From positions 4,517,009-4,581,008 of the forward strand of contig NC_133957.1 of assembly GCF_031877795.1 (NCBI RefSeq): 64,000 nucleotides of DNA, read 5' to 3'. Below, one piece after another: positions 13,801 through 23,931 of the stretch (its first letter is position 1; each line of letters opens with the position of its first letter). Made by a program: the position numbers and the translations under genes. Source of the DNA: Strix aluco. Lineage: Eukaryota; Chordata; Aves; Strigiformes; Strigidae. The notes under the pieces were generated by a model that was not told the origin of the DNA, searched no databases, and was given only the letters and a program-made list of their open reading frames with translations.

Positions 13801-16800
13801 TGCTGGACTGGGAGTGCATGATATCAGTAGAATCCAAATAATTCAGGCAGCGAGAAATAATTCAGTGACAGAAAGCTTGGATGATCTCATTCATGTTTCC
13901 TGTTAACACTATTCATAAGAATAGGGTTGGAGAGTGGCTACAGATACTTTGATGGTAGCTTTTGCTGTCTTCATTTGCATTTCCCTACCCAAAATGGTCA
14001 GTTGCTGAGCAGCCAGGTTGGGTGTAATAAGGCTGTGCAGGGTGGTAGCCACCATCTTGAACTGTTGCTCCTGAAATGCTGTTGAGCAATGACAAAGTCA
14101 TGGTGCTAGTTCTTGGCAGAAGGCATCCACCGTATCCCCGCGAATACAAAGCTCTTCCTGCATCCATTGCTGGTCATCCCCTGTCCTGAGGACAATGTTG
14201 CCCCATAAGATGGATGCTGCCTTCATCTTCTAGACACAATCTCTGATCAACAAGGGGCAGAGCAACTGCAGAGACTGTGAGGATATTATTAACCCATCTT
14301 CCTGATGTGTGTGGGTTGGGAGCAGGCCATCAGGGTGTCCTCTCAGAGGTAAGCTGCAGCTGGGGGAGTAAGCCTGTCATTCCCTCACCCTTCCTTGGGC
14401 CTTTGCGGTGGTCAGCAGTGATTCAGGCAGCAGGCACTGCGATGGCATCTGTAAGAGAGCTGGGAATGGATGAGCAGGAGCAGAATTCACACTTCATTGA
14501 GGGGGATGGTCATAGGGACAGAGATGTGCAGCCATCATCTATGTGGGGCAGGCGAAAGGACACAGCAGCGTATCCTCATGAAGCCCACTGTCCTGATGGC
14601 AAAGGTGTGTAGGAAAAAATTCCCCTTGGGAGTGCTTGGGAATGCATCTTTTCCCCAGAGCACTCTAATACACACAATTATGACTTTCTACCCCTAATCT
14701 GGGGAACTCCTTACTTTATCCTTAAATCCCAGAAATTTTTGAATTTTCCCAGCTCTCTGACAACAGCCTGTGGAAAGTTGCCCTCACGGGATTCAGGGGA
14801 ACACAGGCGTAGTGGCATCATAAAATTCCTCAGAATTCCTGAGATAGCACACTGCTCTGATGTCACAAAAATGACGAGGCGACAGGTGGGGCAGAATGGA
14901 ATGACATGACCTGTACAAAATGAAATATTAAATTATAACCTTTTGAAATGTCAGAATTTTAAACAGAATAAAAATACCGTTTGTCTCTCTTCAGTGTAGT
15001 TGCCTGTTGATAGAAAAAGGGCACATCATTTAAAGGAAAGTCAAGAAGTTGAAACCTGATTTAAAAAAAATACATTTAGTACACCACAAAAAAAAAAAAA
15101 AGAGCTGTGGAGCTCACTGTTCCAATACTATTAGGCAGGAGGAAAATATATTTGGAAAGAAAATAAAAATCACTCACTTCAAGCCACAAGATCACTATTA
15201 AACAAAGAAACTTTCCATGAGCATGTACTACTCATTATTTCCCTGCTTTGGAAACACCTGCAGTTTCCCCAAAGCACACTCTTCTGGTCACTCTTGGAAA
15301 TGGGTTATTGGGATGTCTGGACTGGTAATCTGCTTGAAGAAATCATAGTTTATTGTCCCGTAGAGCTTCAGTCAGCACACGTATCCTATGCATGCAGGGA
15401 CCACAAATTGCAGGCATTGCAACTTGTAGATTCTAAGAAAATGAGGTGCAGGTTATGGATTTACAGTGCAAGGAGGTCACTGAAACAAGCCACGTAACAT
15501 GGAAAATTTACTTTTAGCAAGAGTAAAATAGTGTACATTTAAAAAAACATATATAAAAAATCAGGAACCCTTCTTTTCAGCTCTTTGCTACTTGTTTGCC
15601 TGGAGTTTACATGGGAATTAAGAGATTGGTTTTCTCTAGAGCAGCTCTGATGAGACTCCCCGCCTGGGAACAGCTCTTCTCAAAGACTGTTTCCCTGAGG
15701 AGAAGCTGTGGTGAGGGCTCTCCAGCTCAGGAGGGAACAGAAACGCTTTTGGAGAACATGTAGGATGAGGGAGAAGTAGGGTGATGTCATCACTGTGTTC
15801 TAAGAGACAAAAAATAGCTCTTTAGCGATTTTGAATATAAGTGGTTGTTCCTCTCCCCTGAGTTGGCCATGAGGAAGCATAATGAGCCTACTGCACCCTT
15901 TTCTCTTGATTTAAAGCCGTTGCAGAGCACTGCAGAGAGGCTTTGGCTCTGGAGAGCTGGAATAAAGCGCTCGCTACTAAAGGGTGGCTCCAGGGAGGTG
16001 TTCGAGCTCATTCCTGGGACTGCAGAGACAGTTAAATAACTTACGGATTCAATTCTTTTCAAAAATAAAGATATATGTTTCCATAACGTCTTGCTCTACA
16101 AGGGAGCTTTTATCAGCAGGTATCTTCATTAGGAGGAAATTGTCAAAACCCTTCTATTTTAAGCAATCTCTACAATTCCCAGGGAAGTTTTGCTCAGTTT
16201 TTATTTTGCACCAACCATTTTTTTTCTCATTTGAGTGTTGACTTGAGATGGATTTTGCTACCTTAATTAATAAATAGCTTCATTAAAGTATCAGTGCTGC
16301 TAAGACGCTGGGAGTTAATGGTGTAAATTTAGCCATATCAGTTTGTTCAGGAATGCTGGATCTCAGGCTGGAAGCTTTGCAAACTTTTAATAAAGTACAG
16401 GTGGTACCACTGTTAATCTGTTCGAGATCTGATATGACTCACCTACAGGAGATGTCTGATGACCTTTGAGAAGTACCATCTGGAAAAACATTAGTATATT
16501 TTAACAGGTATGAGGTGAAAGCAGCAGATGATTTCTTTCCCTTGGGCCTTTCAGTTCAGCAGCAGACGATGTACGTGCATACGTAATACCAAGGCAAGTT
16601 CAGCTCTCCTTCAGTAGCCCTCCGCCTTGGATCTTTGGCTCGTTATCTCAGGACTTATTTTCAAGTAGTGTTAGTTTCAATCAGTGTGGAGGATTTGTCA
16701 TGCAGTGAGTGTGTGAAAACACAGAAATACAGTCTTTAGGGCCCCGCTGCATGAAATGTAGAATATCCTCAATTTTCTTTGACTCCCCTTTGGGGCCCTA

Positions 16801-17036
16801 ATGACAGAGACAACCAGACAGAAGAGGATTAAGAAATATAATAGGGGATGCACCCGTGATCTGGAAAACACGCATGTATTTTTAATATTTTTGTGGATCT
16901 TAATGCCGCTGAGGCTGTGAAAAGGAAATCTTAAATAAGGATTTGATGACACAAAGCACTGATCCCTGTCTGTTCCTCTGATTTCAGTCAAGAGTAGTTC
17001 ACACCTCACGGGAACTGTTAATATCTCATTGGCCCA
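7802..17036. other. Non-coding stretch, nothing recognised
   Basis: About 9 kb in which I see no exon bounded by good splice sites, no recognisable transposon and no RNA gene. The open frames present (for example 10370-10750, plus) are of chance length with unremarkable composition. An A-run sits near 15087-15101. Confidence 0.45.
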
Positions 17037-17046
17037 TGTATTTATT
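17037..17046 (-). terminator. Poly(A) signal of the minus-strand gene
   Basis: The minus strand reads AATAAA at about 17041-17046, roughly 170 bases after the stop codon at 17217. It fits a short 3' UTR for the minus-strand gene and supports 17217-17473 as its last exon. Confidence 0.6.
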
Positions 17047-17216
17047 GTAAAGTGATGAGGTACTAAAAAGATGGAATTGTATCAAACAGTTACCTGACTG
17101 GTGGTTTTAAACTGAGAGAATGTTTTTGCATGTGGGTTTCTTCTCCTCCAAGTCGGTGCATTAGAGTATCCTGACATACATTTGTCTGTAGAAAACACAT
17201 AGACGTTGTTTCTTAA

Positions 17217-17473
17217 TCACAGCTGCAATGGCAGGAAAGACTCTCTGAGCCTGATAGGAGAATTCGGTATGACGTTAGCTGAAGGACCGTCGGGTGAATC
17301 ACACATCCCCTCTGAATACCAGCTAGTACTCAATACAGACTCCCTCTCTAGTCGTTTAAAGCTCATTGGTAATCTCGCAGCGTTCCCAGGGGGCTCACAG
17401 GACCTTCCCAATGAGGCGATCCCGCCATGGACATCCTTGACTCCAACAAAGGGGATGTTCCTCTGTTTAAAAT
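17217..17473 (-). CDS. Last exon of the unrecognised minus-strand gene
   Basis: The acceptor is tttgggcag and the frame runs 85 codons to a stop at 17217-17219. Two other frames are also partly open here. I chose this one because it alone joins in phase to the donor at 18569 and has the most protein-like content (for example NIPFVGVKDVHGG and MSFKRLERESVLSTSWY). AATAAA follows about 170 bases downstream. Confidence 0.55.
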
Positions 17474-20400
17474 CTGCCCAAAGGCATCAATTGCTTCTAG
17501 AGTGAACGAGTCCATAAGCCAATCTCCTGTCTTATCCCTGCTTGTGAAGAAAGCTCTTACAAGGTGCAAGGCAGTATTGTGTTTTTGTGCTGGGCAGTTG
17601 ATTTTGCATCAGAGTACGCTGCCTAAGGACTAACCATTTTCTGTAAAACGGGCTGAAAAATGAATGTTATTAATACTCTGGTGTTCTGTTAATTCCAGCT
17701 TAATTCCATTAATTCAAATTATTAATTCCACAATAATCCTAAAATTTTCACTTTATACACTACATGTAAGTGTTACCGTAGTTTCGCATTTGGGTCCCAA
17801 GTCTTCTCTTTGTGTCAAGCTGATTCGTTTGCTTGGGGCATTTCTGACCATGTGGCTCGGGTACTGATAAAAAGAAAGGTAGCAAAAATGCTAATGATTG
17901 CTTTTATGACAAAAATGCTGACCAGTAAAGCAAAAGATGTACAATTGTGGTTACATCCAGAACACATTGCCAGAAAGAAAGGTACAAGACTGGGAATCCC
18001 ACCTGTAGGCTTCTTGTCAACTTTATGACATAGCAGGTGCTATCAAGAGGACAGTAGAGTATTTCAAAGATGGGAAAAAGATGAAGGAAAATATCATCCT
18101 GAATGAATGGCAGGAAGAGTGAATTCAGTCCTCTGTCCAACATAAATAATGTGAACAAAACGAATATAAATCACAAAAATTTATGCTACATTTAAATTGA
18201 TTGCCGAAGTTTGAATAAGACATAAAAGATGCTGTGAAAAGTGGGGATCAGGATATTTGTGCACCGTGGCACATCATTGCATTCATCCCTCCTTGTGGGG
18301 CAGAGAACTGGCTTTCTGCTATGAAGGTGCTAAGTTAGTGTTCATGACTATTCTGCCTGACAAATTGTAAAGCTTTATAAAGCTTCACATTTCTGTCTAT
18401 GGATGCTGCGGCAATCTGTTTGTGGAAATGATGCTGGCTCAAATTTACTCTTGTCCGTATTCAGGCATAAATAACTGAATTTTCACCTGCAGGGACCAGT
18501 CGAAAGCAGCACCATACAGACAGGCACATTTGGGGCGTTTTAAGAATCCGGTGTAAGCAGGAGCCCACCTGTAGCTTCACTGCCCTTTGGTTCTTGATTG
18601 GCAGTGACGCTGCGGTAGACGACATACGCCTTTCTTCGAGGTTCTGGAGAGCTGAAAGAAGACTTTATTCCAGTTTGTGTGACACAAAGACGAGAAGAAT
18701 CAGTTTCATCCCCCTTCCTTTGACCCCTTTGTTGGTAACTTGGTTTTACTGTGGGGTTTGAAGTGTGAATTTCTAAAAGTGAAAAAGAAACAAAACTGTT
18801 GTGCTGTTCTTCAAAAATTGACATACTGGCTGGGAAACAAGATCAAAAAATTGTTCTTTGTGGGTAGCCCAATCGAAATACATTCAGTTATTTTATTTAC
18901 CACACGATGCTCAGCAATGAGAAGCCAGTGCTGAAGTATATTACCTGCATTTTCAAAGGCTCTGCGATCTGTTCTGGGAATATTCTCAGTTGCTACTTTC
19001 CTTCCCGAACGCTCTCCTTCTCTTTTTGCATTATTAAATGTGGTAGGAGTTGTGTTGCCATCACCTGGAAAGGCAGGAGAAAGAACGGTTTAGCTGCTTG
19101 TGGGTAAGCACAGGGAACGGCACAGCCGTTCTCTTCCTCCCACCTCTGGGAGCTCATGGTTAGTTTAGTGCAATGGCCTTTAAGCTCTCATTTTCTGTGC
19201 TTCTTTCTCTGTGGTTAGTTCTTAGGATCCTGCCGAGTGTAACTCGAGCACCTGGTGTGTAACCTGCCATGCTCTCTAAGGAAATGCCATAATGCACAGG
19301 TTAAAGGAGACCTCGGCTCCAAAGTAAGGCACCAGCTACAGCCACCTGCTTGTTCTTTAGCTTCTCACTTTTCGTGAATGATATTTATGGATCCTACCCG
19401 ATTGAACATGTGGCATATTCAAGGTGCGTGTCATCATTGTACCTAAAACCTCAAGAGAACTCACTTGAAGAAATGCTCTGGGGAAACACCTCTATGCTTT
19501 TCTCTGAATGTATCTAATTAGAAATACAGATAAATATGACAAGCTATATCCATATATTTCTTACGGATTTTCCTGTCTATAGTCTAAACATATATAAATA
19601 TTCAACAGAAATAGCTTGTCAAAACTATTTCAATAACAAACATGTTAAAAGCAGAAAGAAGAAGAAAATATTTTTGCCCAGTTCTGTTGAACAACTTAGG
19701 CTTTGTATGTCTGTATGGTTCAAAATTGAGACAGTTTTTCCATTCCATTTTTTATTCGCACATCATCCTACTCAAATCTGCATTACATAACAGTATTATC
19801 AAGAATTTATCCCTGAAATTGACACTAATGTGAAAATATTTTTTTTTTTAATTGAAAGTAGTAGGTCATATTTCTGTCCAGCAATTTCTGATGACTGATC
19901 TACAGGTGAGTCTGGTGTGTTTTTGTAGTCAGAACATAACGCTCTCTCCTCAAATGGAATTATACTATTGCTGATTCAGTAAAAGAACTAATACAGATTT
20001 TTTTTTTTTCAGTCATGCCACTTGCTCAAGAAAGGAGAAACAAAATACAGGAGGTAAATATTTCTTAATTTGTATATGTTGTATATATTATAATTTGTAT
20101 TTCTTTGTCCTACATTATGTTGGATAAAGCCTAGCATTCAAAACAAGAAGGGAACTCTTTTGTTACTGTCTCTTAGAAGGCACTTGAAGGGGGTATTTAT
20201 TTAATCTCAATTTAGTTATAGAAAAGTTTGATGTGTGGCTGTGTTTCATGTTCTAGACACCCAAGACAGCCGGCAGAGAGCACAGAGCAGCTCTGGGAAA
20301 GGGACTGGTCTCACCTCTCTTTGGCACTGTCTTAGGATGCAATAAATAGCCCCGTAAGAGTGCCTGCACGGCCTGGTGGGGAATGGAAACTCCAGTGCTA

Positions 20401-21038
20401 CCTTAGGACGGTTAAAACTAGGCTACACAAATCTTGATCCTGACGAAAAACTAGATGCAAGACCTACGTTGTGTATCTCAGGAAAGTACACATAGGGTTA
20501 ATAGCCCATTTCTACCTTTTCCATCTACAATCGATACAGGTAGTCACCACGTGTGTGACACTAGAGAGAGAGAGATGGGGGGAAATTACTGAAGTGTTTT
20601 TATGCTCTTCGTAACATGCTGTCTTTTATCAACACTAAATTTCAAAAGTGGGGAGGAGGGGCAAACTCTGTGATAGTTTCTCCCTGTAACAGTAATTTTA
20701 AAAGCGGTAACCATTGTCCAAAAAGATGAAAAGTGCTTGCCTTCTGCAAGTCTCGGTCGGTAGCTTCCAGGGGTAACAGCTCCTTTTCCTGGAGTGAAGA
20801 CACAGTTTTTGTTGATTGGTGTTTGTGAGAGGGCTGAATCCTGTAATACTCTCCTAAACACACCCCGAGAGGGGAAAAAAAAAAAACCAAAACAAAACAG
20901 CTAAGTTTACTATATGGGCAGCACTGCTGTTTAGGAAAGAGTGACTAAGTGTGTATTTACCAGATTTATAGCATATTTCCTTTATTGCTCTTTCCTCTTC
21001 TATATCCACAGCAGTCTTCAGCACCCAGTTAGGAACAT
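17217..21038 (-). CDS. 3' part of an unrecognised multi-exon gene
   Basis: Five minus-strand exons join without a phase conflict: 21038-20961, 20833-20741, 19064-18945, 18643-18569 and 17473-17217, ending in TGA. Each has a usable acceptor and donor. The donor after 20741 is GC rather than GT (AAG|GCAAGC), a known minor class. The visible product is about 208 residues, hydrophilic and rich in S, P, R and E, with no membrane segment. It includes VPNWVLKTAVDIEEERAIKE in the first exon and a serine/proline-rich tail (NVIPNSPIRLRE). I recognise no domain and assign no function. The 5' exons are missing; a tiny candidate lies near 25693-25727. The ERV at 21.3-23.9 kb would lie in an intron, in the same orientation. 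The structure is read from the sequence; the identity is open. Confidence 0.6.
18569..18643 (-). CDS. Internal exon of the minus-strand gene
   Basis: A 75-base exon (phase 1 in, phase 1 out) with acceptor ctctccag and donor ACAG|GTGGGC. An alternative acceptor 8 bases upstream (tttcag, exon start at 18651) shifts the frame and no longer matches the last exon, so 18643 is preferred. The product includes PRRKAYVVYRSVTANQEPKG. Confidence 0.55.
18945..19064 (-). CDS. Internal exon of the minus-strand gene
   Basis: This is the clearest exon of this gene: 120 bases, acceptor tttctcctgcctttccag, donor GCAG|GTAATA, and only one open frame. It codes a basic, hydrophilic stretch (for example NNAKREGERSGRKVATENIP). 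Confidence 0.65.
20741..20833 (-). CDS. Internal exon with a GC donor
   Basis: A 93-base exon with acceptor ggattcag and donor AAG|GCAAGC. It codes PINKNCVFTPGKGAVTPGSY and flanking residues. The GC donor matches the strong consensus typical of GC-AG introns. A start at 20840 is possible but breaks phase with the upstream exon. Confidence 0.55.
20961..21038 (-). CDS. Internal exon of the minus-strand gene
   Basis: A 78-base exon with acceptor atttcctacag and donor TCTG|GTAAAT, phase 1 in and out. It codes an acidic, probably helical stretch containing DIEEERAIKEICYKS. Confidence 0.6.
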
Positions 21039-21337
21039 CTGTAGGAAATATTTTTCAAGTATGACTAAACAGCTATACAAAGACCTTCAGCAATTCTTAA
21101 TAACCAACCACCATAAGGAATTTCACTTTGGTCACAGCCCTTCTTTTTTTCTGACTGCAAGCTCTGCTTCTGGCCAGACAATTGATTCCTTGCTATTAGG
21201 TATTTCCAAGCACAGTGGACTTGCAGTTCCGACACGTATTAAGAAGCAAATGTTTGTTGATCTAAACTGATTCAAAACCATCTTCAGTACTCATGATCCT
21301 TCTTTTACCCCCAAACTGAAATCTTCAGATGAAGCAT

Positions 21338-21925
21338 GTCACCAGGGAGTGGTTGTCACAAAACCTCTGCCCAGAGTTCCTCTGTTAAAGGATTTCACCA
21401 GACTGTGGGTTTCTCTAGGCTGGCTTTATTAACAACTCAGAGTTGGGCCATCACCTCAGTGAGTGGCAATAGCTAACAAAAAGCACCCTCGATATATACG
21501 ATATAACATACAATACAAAGTGTCTTTGGTGATTTTCCAGGAACTTTCAACTCTTAATTCATCATCCATTTCAAAAGTCCGTTGTATTCCACAGTTTTGA
21601 CTAGTTCTTGTCGTTCCATTCTAATTGCTCTTCGGACACCACTGCTCACTGCTGCAGTCTTGGGTCATCGTGGTTACTGATCTTCTGAACAATCTTCATC
21701 ATAATTCACTTCTAGACCTCTGAGAAAAGACTCAAAATGTTCTATTTAACATATACTTAATCTATGTCTAGCTTTTCATTACTTGGCTGTTCTAAGTTGC
21801 TTAAACTGTCAGTATTGTTCCTAGAGCACCTGTGCTCTATTGCAAATAATATCTATTTATGAATCATTCCTGCTATTAACAATACCCTAAGAGAAAACAG
21901 TTTTCTAAAGCTTGTTCCTTTTACA
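21338..21925 (-). repeat. 3' LTR of a deleted ERV (minus strand)
   Basis: The segment from about 21510 to 21925 shares long near-identical blocks with 23528-23815, which marks the two as copies of one LTR. On the minus strand the LTR begins TGTAAAAGGAAC, directly after a purine-rich polypurine tract (21926-21950). The far end is not fixed; 21338 is the nearest plausible TG boundary. Confidence 0.6.
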
Positions 21926-21950
21926 AATTCCCTCCTTTTGTTTTTCCCAT
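21926..21950 (-). other. Polypurine tract of the ERV
   Basis: The minus strand reads a run of A and G (AAAAACAAAAGGAGGGAA) immediately before the LTR start. This is the usual position of a plus-strand primer for retroviral reverse transcription. Confidence 0.6.
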
Positions 21951-22189
21951 CGCACTCCTGCGATCCTTCTTATTTATAATTCCACATCTCTCTCTGTATC
22001 TTCTGTATTATAAAAGAACAACAACCAATGTAATATCGAAACAAAACAATCAGACTATTATGACTATAATCGTTAAAAATAATAACAATTAATTTAAATA
22101 AAATTTTAGCTGGGGAAATATCAGTTGGCTGTCTTGGGGTATTCCTTATATCCCATAACACTAAATTTAAAGCATCGGGCCACTTCAGG

Positions 22190-22800
22190 CCAGGCTGTTT
22201 ACAAACCTTAAGTAATTTTTCTTTTAAGGTTCTGTTCGTTCGTTCTGTTTGGCCAGATGATTTGGGGTGATGGGGAGTGTGAAAGTGACTAAAAATTCCT
22301 AAGGAATTATAAATTGGAATTAAAATATCTGCTGATGTAAAATGACCCCCATGATCAGGATCAATGACTTCAGGAACTCCCTATTTAGGAATTATTTCCT
22401 TCAGTAAGATTTTTACTACTGCTTTTGAATCATTTTTCCTGGTAAGAAAAGCCTTTACCCACCCTGTTAGCTGATCAGTTATCACTAACATGTAAGAGTA
22501 CCCCATATTTTTTTTGGCATTTCAGTATAATCACTTTGGAGCTTTTGAAAAAGGAATGGTGGCTGGAGGTCTTTTTCCACTGGATGCCTTAATTCGTACA
22601 GAAGGATATTGTTTACAAAGTTTACATCCTTCACAGATTCTTTTGGTTGCTGCATAAATTCCCAGGGCAGCCCAAAGTCTTTGAATCCGGAGCGCTAAGC
22701 AATCTGGCCCCCCATGAGTTTTTTTGTGATGCCATCGCGTAATCGGTAATAAATACCTTTTTGGAAGAAGAGGCTTGTTATTAAGCATCCATTGTTCTCC
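22190..22800 (-). pseudogene. ERV integrase remnant
   Basis: The minus strand shows an N-terminal zinc-binding region (HH pair and CEGCKLC, 22531-22788), followed by a catalytic core with recognisable D, D-35-E neighbourhoods between 22500 and 22220 (IDPDHGGHFT and SGQTERTN). At least one in-frame stop (near 22383) and frame breaks make it non-functional. The core is of the class I/epsilon-like type. No env lies between it and the polypurine tract. Confidence 0.7.
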
Positions 22801-22830
22801 TTGTGGCTGGGCTCCAAGCCGGATCCACTG

Positions 22831-23359
22831 CTACTTTTCTTCATCAGGGAGGTCTTCATAGAACTTATTTATATCCAGAAGTTTGGATATCGCCTCATGT
22901 TGTGATAATGACATGATAGACACAACCTGTTGTGCTGTGGCTCTAGCTGCTTGGTCAGCTAAAGAATTTCCTTTAGAAATCATATCTTGCCTCTGAGTAT
23001 GTGCTTTTCTATAGATGACAGAAATCTCAGAGGGTAATTGTATTGCCTCTAATAATTCCTTGATCTGCTTTCTATGAGGCATAGACTTCCCTGCTGATGT
23101 TAAGAAACCCCGTTCTTTCCATAAAGTCCCAGTTGCATGGCAGGTACCAAAAGCATATTTAAGTCCATATTTTGCAACTTCTGTAAGAGCAATTACTTCT
23201 GCTCCCTGTGCACCTAAAGGTGCCGGGAAAAGGTCCCACCAATAGTACCTGCATTTCCGTGGTCACTGCAAAACCAGTACATCTTTGACTTTCTTCATAA
23301 CAGGAGGAGCTGTCTGTGAAGAGGTTCAGATCAGGGTTATCCAAAGATTGATCCTTCAA
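22831..23359 (-). pseudogene. ERV RNase H remnant
   Basis: Minus-strand fragments carry the RNase H signatures FTDSSS (23159-23359) and KGNSLADQAARATA (22831-23082), in the right order before the integrase. The frame is broken between them (near 23085-23160). Reverse transcriptase, protease and gag are absent on the 5' side, where the truncated LTR copy begins. Confidence 0.7.
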
Positions 23360-23524
23360 ATCATCTCACGGTTTGCTGGTTTCACTTAATAATTGAACAC
23401 AGTTATGATTATCTTTTTCTCCATCGGAGGGTAAAGGCATTAGGGTGGCAGGATTCAATGTATTGCACCTTTCCAATTTCAAATCATTAGCCAATAATAG
23501 AATGATCTCATATCTATGCACCCT

Positions 23525-23815
23525 TTACAATACAAAGAGTCTTTGGTGATTTTCCAGGAAGTTTCAGTTCTTAATTCATCATCCATTTCAAAAGTCCATT
23601 GTATTCCACAGTTTCGACTGGTTCTTACCGTTCCGTTCTAATTGCTCTTCGGACACCACTGCTCACTGCTGCAGTCTTCGGTCGTCATGGTTACTTATCT
23701 TCAGTATTGTTCCTAGAGCACCTGTGCTGTATAAACCAATATCTACTTATTAATTATTTCTGCTATTAATAATAGCCGACGAGAAGAGAGTTTTCTAAAG
23801 CTTGTTCCTTTTATA
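23525..23815 (-). repeat. Truncated 5' LTR copy
   Basis: Near-identical to parts of 21510-21925 (for example tcttaattcatcatccattt and gctcttcggacaccactgct in both). About 175 bases present in the other copy are missing after 23700. The right end reads cttgttccttttata, matching the start of the other LTR on the minus strand. The left end runs straight into pol, so U5, primer site, gag and most of pol have been lost by deletion. Confidence 0.65.
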
Positions 23816-23931
23816 CTACGTGCATCTGTAGCCGCACACACACACGTTCCCATACAAACACAAAACCAGCGTAACAACCAAAAGCCCAATCCTGTACCTA
23901 AAATACTCTTCCGAGCTTTGTGCTCAGTCAT
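23743..23931 (-). other. Short ORF with signal-peptide-like start
   Basis: A 62-codon minus-strand frame beginning with ATG, a basic start (MTEHKARKS) and a hydrophobic, cysteine-containing segment (WLLRWFCVCMGTCVC), like a signal peptide. Its last third runs into the LTR copy. It could be the start of a retroviral env or of an unrelated short frame. Too little remains to decide. Confidence 0.25.

Noticed and set aside
17206-17633. Plus-strand frames of 99 and 68 codons
   Set aside because: Antisense to the better supported last exon of the minus-strand gene, which has phase fit and a poly(A) signal.
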